Below, in pieces: positions 60,481-64,000 of a DNA stretch of 64,000 nt. The number at the start of each line of letters is the position of its first letter. Positions within the stretch are counted from its first letter, which is position 1. A model generated the notes under the pieces. It was not told the DNA's origin. It saw only the letters and a program-made list of their open reading frames with translations, and searched no databases. This stretch comes from Cryptomeria japonica. Lineage: Eukaryota > Streptophyta > Pinopsida > Cupressales > Cupressaceae. The translations under genes and the position numbers were made by a program. The stretch is from assembly GCF_030272615.1 (NCBI RefSeq), contig NC_081412.1, positions 22,598,432 to 22,662,431 on the forward strand, written 5' to 3'.

Positions 60481-62040
60481 ATTTGCGTATAATACAGTTC
60501 TGATTAGATTAAATCGAGAGAGGCCCCAACCATTACAAAACTACCATGCAGACGTACACAAAAGAAGAACTCACAAACAATGAGACTACCAGAACCACAA
60601 TACAATTTAATGCAAACCATATTTAATAATCCATCATAAGAAAGCTGCACGCACATCTCTGTATCACCAAATGTTTGCAGCTGTTTTGTATAATCTAATC
60701 TGGGTTGCAAAACAAAACAGATCAGGGATTCCTAAGATGAAGTGTTAAACTGCATAGTCAATGATTTAATTCCTGATCCTTCCCAATGGTGTTAGGGAAT
60801 AAAATGAAGAATGTGAGGTTGGCATGAGTACGTCCATTACATTATAATGAAAAGCTGGTAACAGAAGAAACAAGGAGAAGAAACAAGATTGCAGTCACGA
60901 GCATAAAAGTAGTTATGGTTCTCGTGATATTGTTGAGCTCACGAGAATTATTCTTTCCTTACTACAGAGGCATCCACTTCCCAACTCAGACAAAACATTC
61001 ACGTCAATGTATGCATAGGAATTTTACATTTATGTTGCCTTTGCAAATACAAAACAAAAAGATGATCTGGAGCTGACTGAGTTAAACAGACGCAAGGATA
61101 TTTTTCTATTCACCTCATATATTTGTTTAACATAATCTATGCTATTACACATTTGTTTGTCTAAACTAATGTTATTGTTTTAGATCTTTTCTTGTTTTCT
61201 GGGTTTCCTTGCTTTCTGACAGTACTCATATTTATGAGAGATATGTTTGTTTGTTTTCTCCGAATGAGAAAAGTTTTTTTACTATTTGTTTATATAAAGT
61301 ATTAATATTGTTTTAGAATTTTTTTTCTCTCTGTTTTGGTAGTTTTCTTACTTTCTGATTATATTTATATTTATATTTAGGAGATAAATATTTACTTGCT
61401 ATTTTGTTATTATTATGAATTTGTATGAATAAAATATTTTTAATTTTTTTTTTCATTTAAAAAGTAATGATAAGTAGGTATGAAAGGATTTTTTTTGAGA
61501 GAAATGATTATAATTATAAAAAGATACATATAGAAGAAATGATTACACTTCAAGAAATATGGTGAAAAAAAAACTTTTAAAAAGTTTATATATATTTTTA
61601 GATTATATATATAGTTAGTATTCTTATCTTTTCTCTTTATAAAAATATAGTTTTATATGTTATATTACACATCTTTGATTTAAATCGATTTGGTGATGTT
61701 ATTTGTATCTATTACAAATTATTATATTAGAATGACTATTTCACCTTCTAAACAATATTTGTGTCTTTATAATGATTACTATTGTATTGGAAGAATTTTT
61801 CTACATAGTTCTAAATGTTGGAGTTAGTGATTAATGGATCTCAAGAAGATTTACAAGTTTTCTTCCAATATTTTTGTATGGGTTGGTAATCTTCAACTTT
61901 AGTTTCTTTCATTGATGTTACTATAGAACTACTCAAATTTGAAAATGTTTAAATTATTATAATCTAATATGATATTTACTGGATGAAACCCTTCAAGGGA
62001 TATATAAAAGAGTTGGATTCAATATGTGTGGAAACACCAT
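60481..62040. other. AT-rich, no gene seen
   Basis: A weak duplication pairs 61155-61270 with 61305-61420 (TTGTTTTAGA..TTTCTTACTTTCTGA). Long T runs follow at 61446-61460. No ORF or RNA gene is supported. Confidence 0.35.
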
Positions 62041-62659
62041 AATGTTTTTGATATTTAAAGCAACAAAACAAGGTTGCTAACCTTGTATACAATTAGTCCG
62101 TAGGTAGCTTAAAACATAAGCAACAAAACAAGGGTGTTGACCCTATACACACTCAAGTCGAATAGGCTAATAACAACAAGAGGCCAAATAGACCTTCAAA
62201 AGCACATTAACAATATAGCTAGGAACCCAAGTCAAGGGTGGAAAGAAATTCACCTACAACTCAAGGAAGAGTTTGGAGGGGGGATAATTACCTTTTTGCC
62301 TATGACAAGTTACAATACTCTAGATGATACTATTGTTAGGAAAATCATTACAAATGAGAAAGCGAGGAAGTCCCCTTAGAGGGTTTGTCGGCACTTGGAA
62401 CTAACTGTTGACCAACCAACAATGGTTGCTGCAAAATAAGAGAACCAAAGTAAAAGTCATAGGGTTAGAGGAGGTCTCACTAGTAGCAAGAGGGAGAATA
62501 GGATCCAGGGGAGTGAAGGAAGCCACAATAGCAGTAAGAGACACAACCTAATCCCTAGAGGAGTCACCATCAACATGTGAAGATTCATTAGAACCAGAAG
62601 CCTCAACAATCAAATGATCACCATTAGCATCCTTCCACCAAGTAGAAACACCTTTACAG
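62041..62659 (-). other. Retroelement fragment, unassigned
   Basis: On the minus strand 62657-62548 reads VQHCKGVSTWWKDANGDHL..SSHVDGDSS, protein-like and cut at the LTR start at 62660. A 58-bp direct repeat (AAGCAACAAAACAAGG at 62060 and 62118) and an open plus-strand frame (62134-62379) lie nearby. I cannot assign a family. Confidence 0.3.
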
Positions 62660-63979
62660 TGTTGGACATTGTTGCTGCTAGGATATGTTATTGTCATTGA
62701 TGTCAACATATTCTTGTGATTTATTGCTCCGGTGGTTGCAACTTGGTTTATTGGGATCATGGCTAGGTGTGTGGAGTACTTCTTGTGTCTTTCTGTATTG
62801 GTTTTAGTGATCCAAAGGCTTAACTGATCATATCATGTGATCCAGTTTTGTAGTTTGGTTTTTTTGATCTATGCTTTGCAGAGTTCGGTATTTCCTCCGA
62901 TATATTCCAATGTGATAAGATCTTGAGCTGATTTTTTGGGAGATTGTTTTGTATTTTCATGCGTATCTACATTTCATATGGTTTGTGATTTGGTGCTCCA
63001 CAAGTTATCTTTCTAGTCTGAGTTGTTGCTGTTTGAGTATTCTTGAGTTTCAGATGTTGATTGATGAAGATTTGATAAGTGTTGTTGGTGCAGCTATTGC
63101 AGATGATTCTAATGTTCTATTTGTTTTGATGGTCCACATTGATTGTTGTGTGAGTTTTTGGTGATTTTGCTGAACTGGTGATGTTCTTCGTGTTATGTGG
63201 TATTCTTGGTGGTGTTACGTGTTGCGGTGGATCTTGGCATAATTTCCGGTGGTGTTGCATGTTTGAGCATTTGGTTTAGGTCCATGTTATGTCATGCATA
63301 TCATTATATTGGTTCAGTGGTCGATCTTTGTATCGTGTGATGTAATTTTGTAATTATGAGTTGAGGGTTTGGTCGACCTTGTAGTCAAGGTTGATGATTT
63401 GTATAAATAGGTGATATAGTCATGTAATTTTAGAGTTGAGGTTTTGTCTACATTATCAAAGAGTGGTATATGTGTGAAAAAAGGAATTCATCTTTTGATG
63501 TGGTGTATTAGGTAGAGATTGGTGTAGAGCAGACAAATGCGCTTAACTGGAATTATCATCAGGCATTAGCAGATGCTATTATTGCACTTCATTCATTCTG
63601 GATTGTTGTCCGAATATTTTGTAAGTCAATGAGACTTCCTTGTAAGGTAGTGAACCTTCCTTGAGGGTTGTATCCTTCTAGGTTATTTTACTCTGAGCAG
63701 TGAGCTCTAGGTAATGAACACGAATGCATGTGCATTCCCATTGTAATTATTTTAACATACTACTCCAGAGTATCATCTTATTGTGGGTAGGATCCCACCA
63801 TGGTTTTTCCCTTAACCAGGTTTTCCACGTCAAAATGGTGGTGTTGTGTGTTGTGCTATCAATTTGCTTATCTTTGTTGTTGTTGCAGGTAATCAGATTT
63901 GTTTTGAGGTTAATTTTATTAATATAGTGAAAACTGATTCACCCCCCCTCTCAATTTTCCTTCATTGTTGTTTCCAACA
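62660..63979 (+). repeat. 5' LTR of a copia element leaving the window
   Basis: It starts TGTTGGACATTG and ends GTTTCCAACA. It carries a TATA box (TATAAAT, 63402-63408), the CCCACCATGGTTTTTCCC and AGGTTTTCCACGTC blocks (63806-63832), and the C-rich TTCACCCCCCCTCTCAATTT block at about 63938. It is followed by a PBS. A start at 62670 (TGTTGCTG) is a possible alternative. The gag-pol would lie beyond 64000. Confidence 0.85.
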
Positions 63980-63981
63980 AT

Positions 63982-63993
63982 TGGTATCAAAGC
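63982..63993 (+). other. Primer binding site
   Basis: TGGTATCAAAGC, one base from the canonical initiator-Met site, two bases after the LTR end. It shows that the LTR at 62660 is a 5' LTR with an internal region to follow. Confidence 0.85.
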
Positions 63994-64000
63994 TAGATCC

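Overview
The window looks like intergenic, transposon-packed DNA of a large plant nuclear genome. A gymnosperm is my guess, from the AT-richness, the density of nested old LTR elements and the near absence of host genes, but nothing in the sequence proves the lineage. I find no rRNA, tRNA, CRISPR or bacterial-type feature. Almost all recognisable coding sequence belongs to retroelements or transposon-like genes and is broken by stops.

Layout. 1-3160: an unrecognised minus-strand pseudogene split by a 1.86 kb TRIM-like LTR element (997-2860). 3060-5690: first copy of a dispersed repeat (R1). 5690-11101: LTR fragments and a broken plus-strand gag-like gene. 11107-19179: a complete but dead Ty1-copia element (TSD TAATA) with an inverted solo LTR inside its 5' LTR. 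19624-29047: two 0.9 kb direct repeats around a Ty3-like LTR region that carries an array of six overlapping hairpins. 29641-32825: a composite CT/GA array. 33187-40297: two convergent, unrecognised transposon-type genes with tandem repeats between them, including a 359-bp satellite. 40617-43297: an AT heptamer array and R1 copy 2.

43298-50992 is the most unusual element. It is a minus-strand LTR retroelement with good LTRs, PBS, PPT and near-perfect TSD. It has no protease, integrase or reverse transcriptase. It carries a truncated coiled-coil/zinc-knuckle gag and, behind its own 0.44 kb leader, a separate ORF of about 1062 codons of unknown function. It would need enzymes from an autonomous copia relative; the element at 11107-19179 has similar LTR ends but is itself inactive.

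51410-56455: a copia solo LTR containing a nested 3.8 kb solo LTR of Ty3 type, all inside R1 copy 2. 58435-59203: the only candidate host gene, small, two exons, with a bHLH-like stretch. 59670-60480: tandem repeats. 62660-64000: the 5' LTR and PBS of another copia element that runs off the window.

The insertion order can be read from the nesting: R1 is oldest, then the 43298 element and the 51410 solo LTR landed in it, then the 52411 solo LTR landed in the latter.
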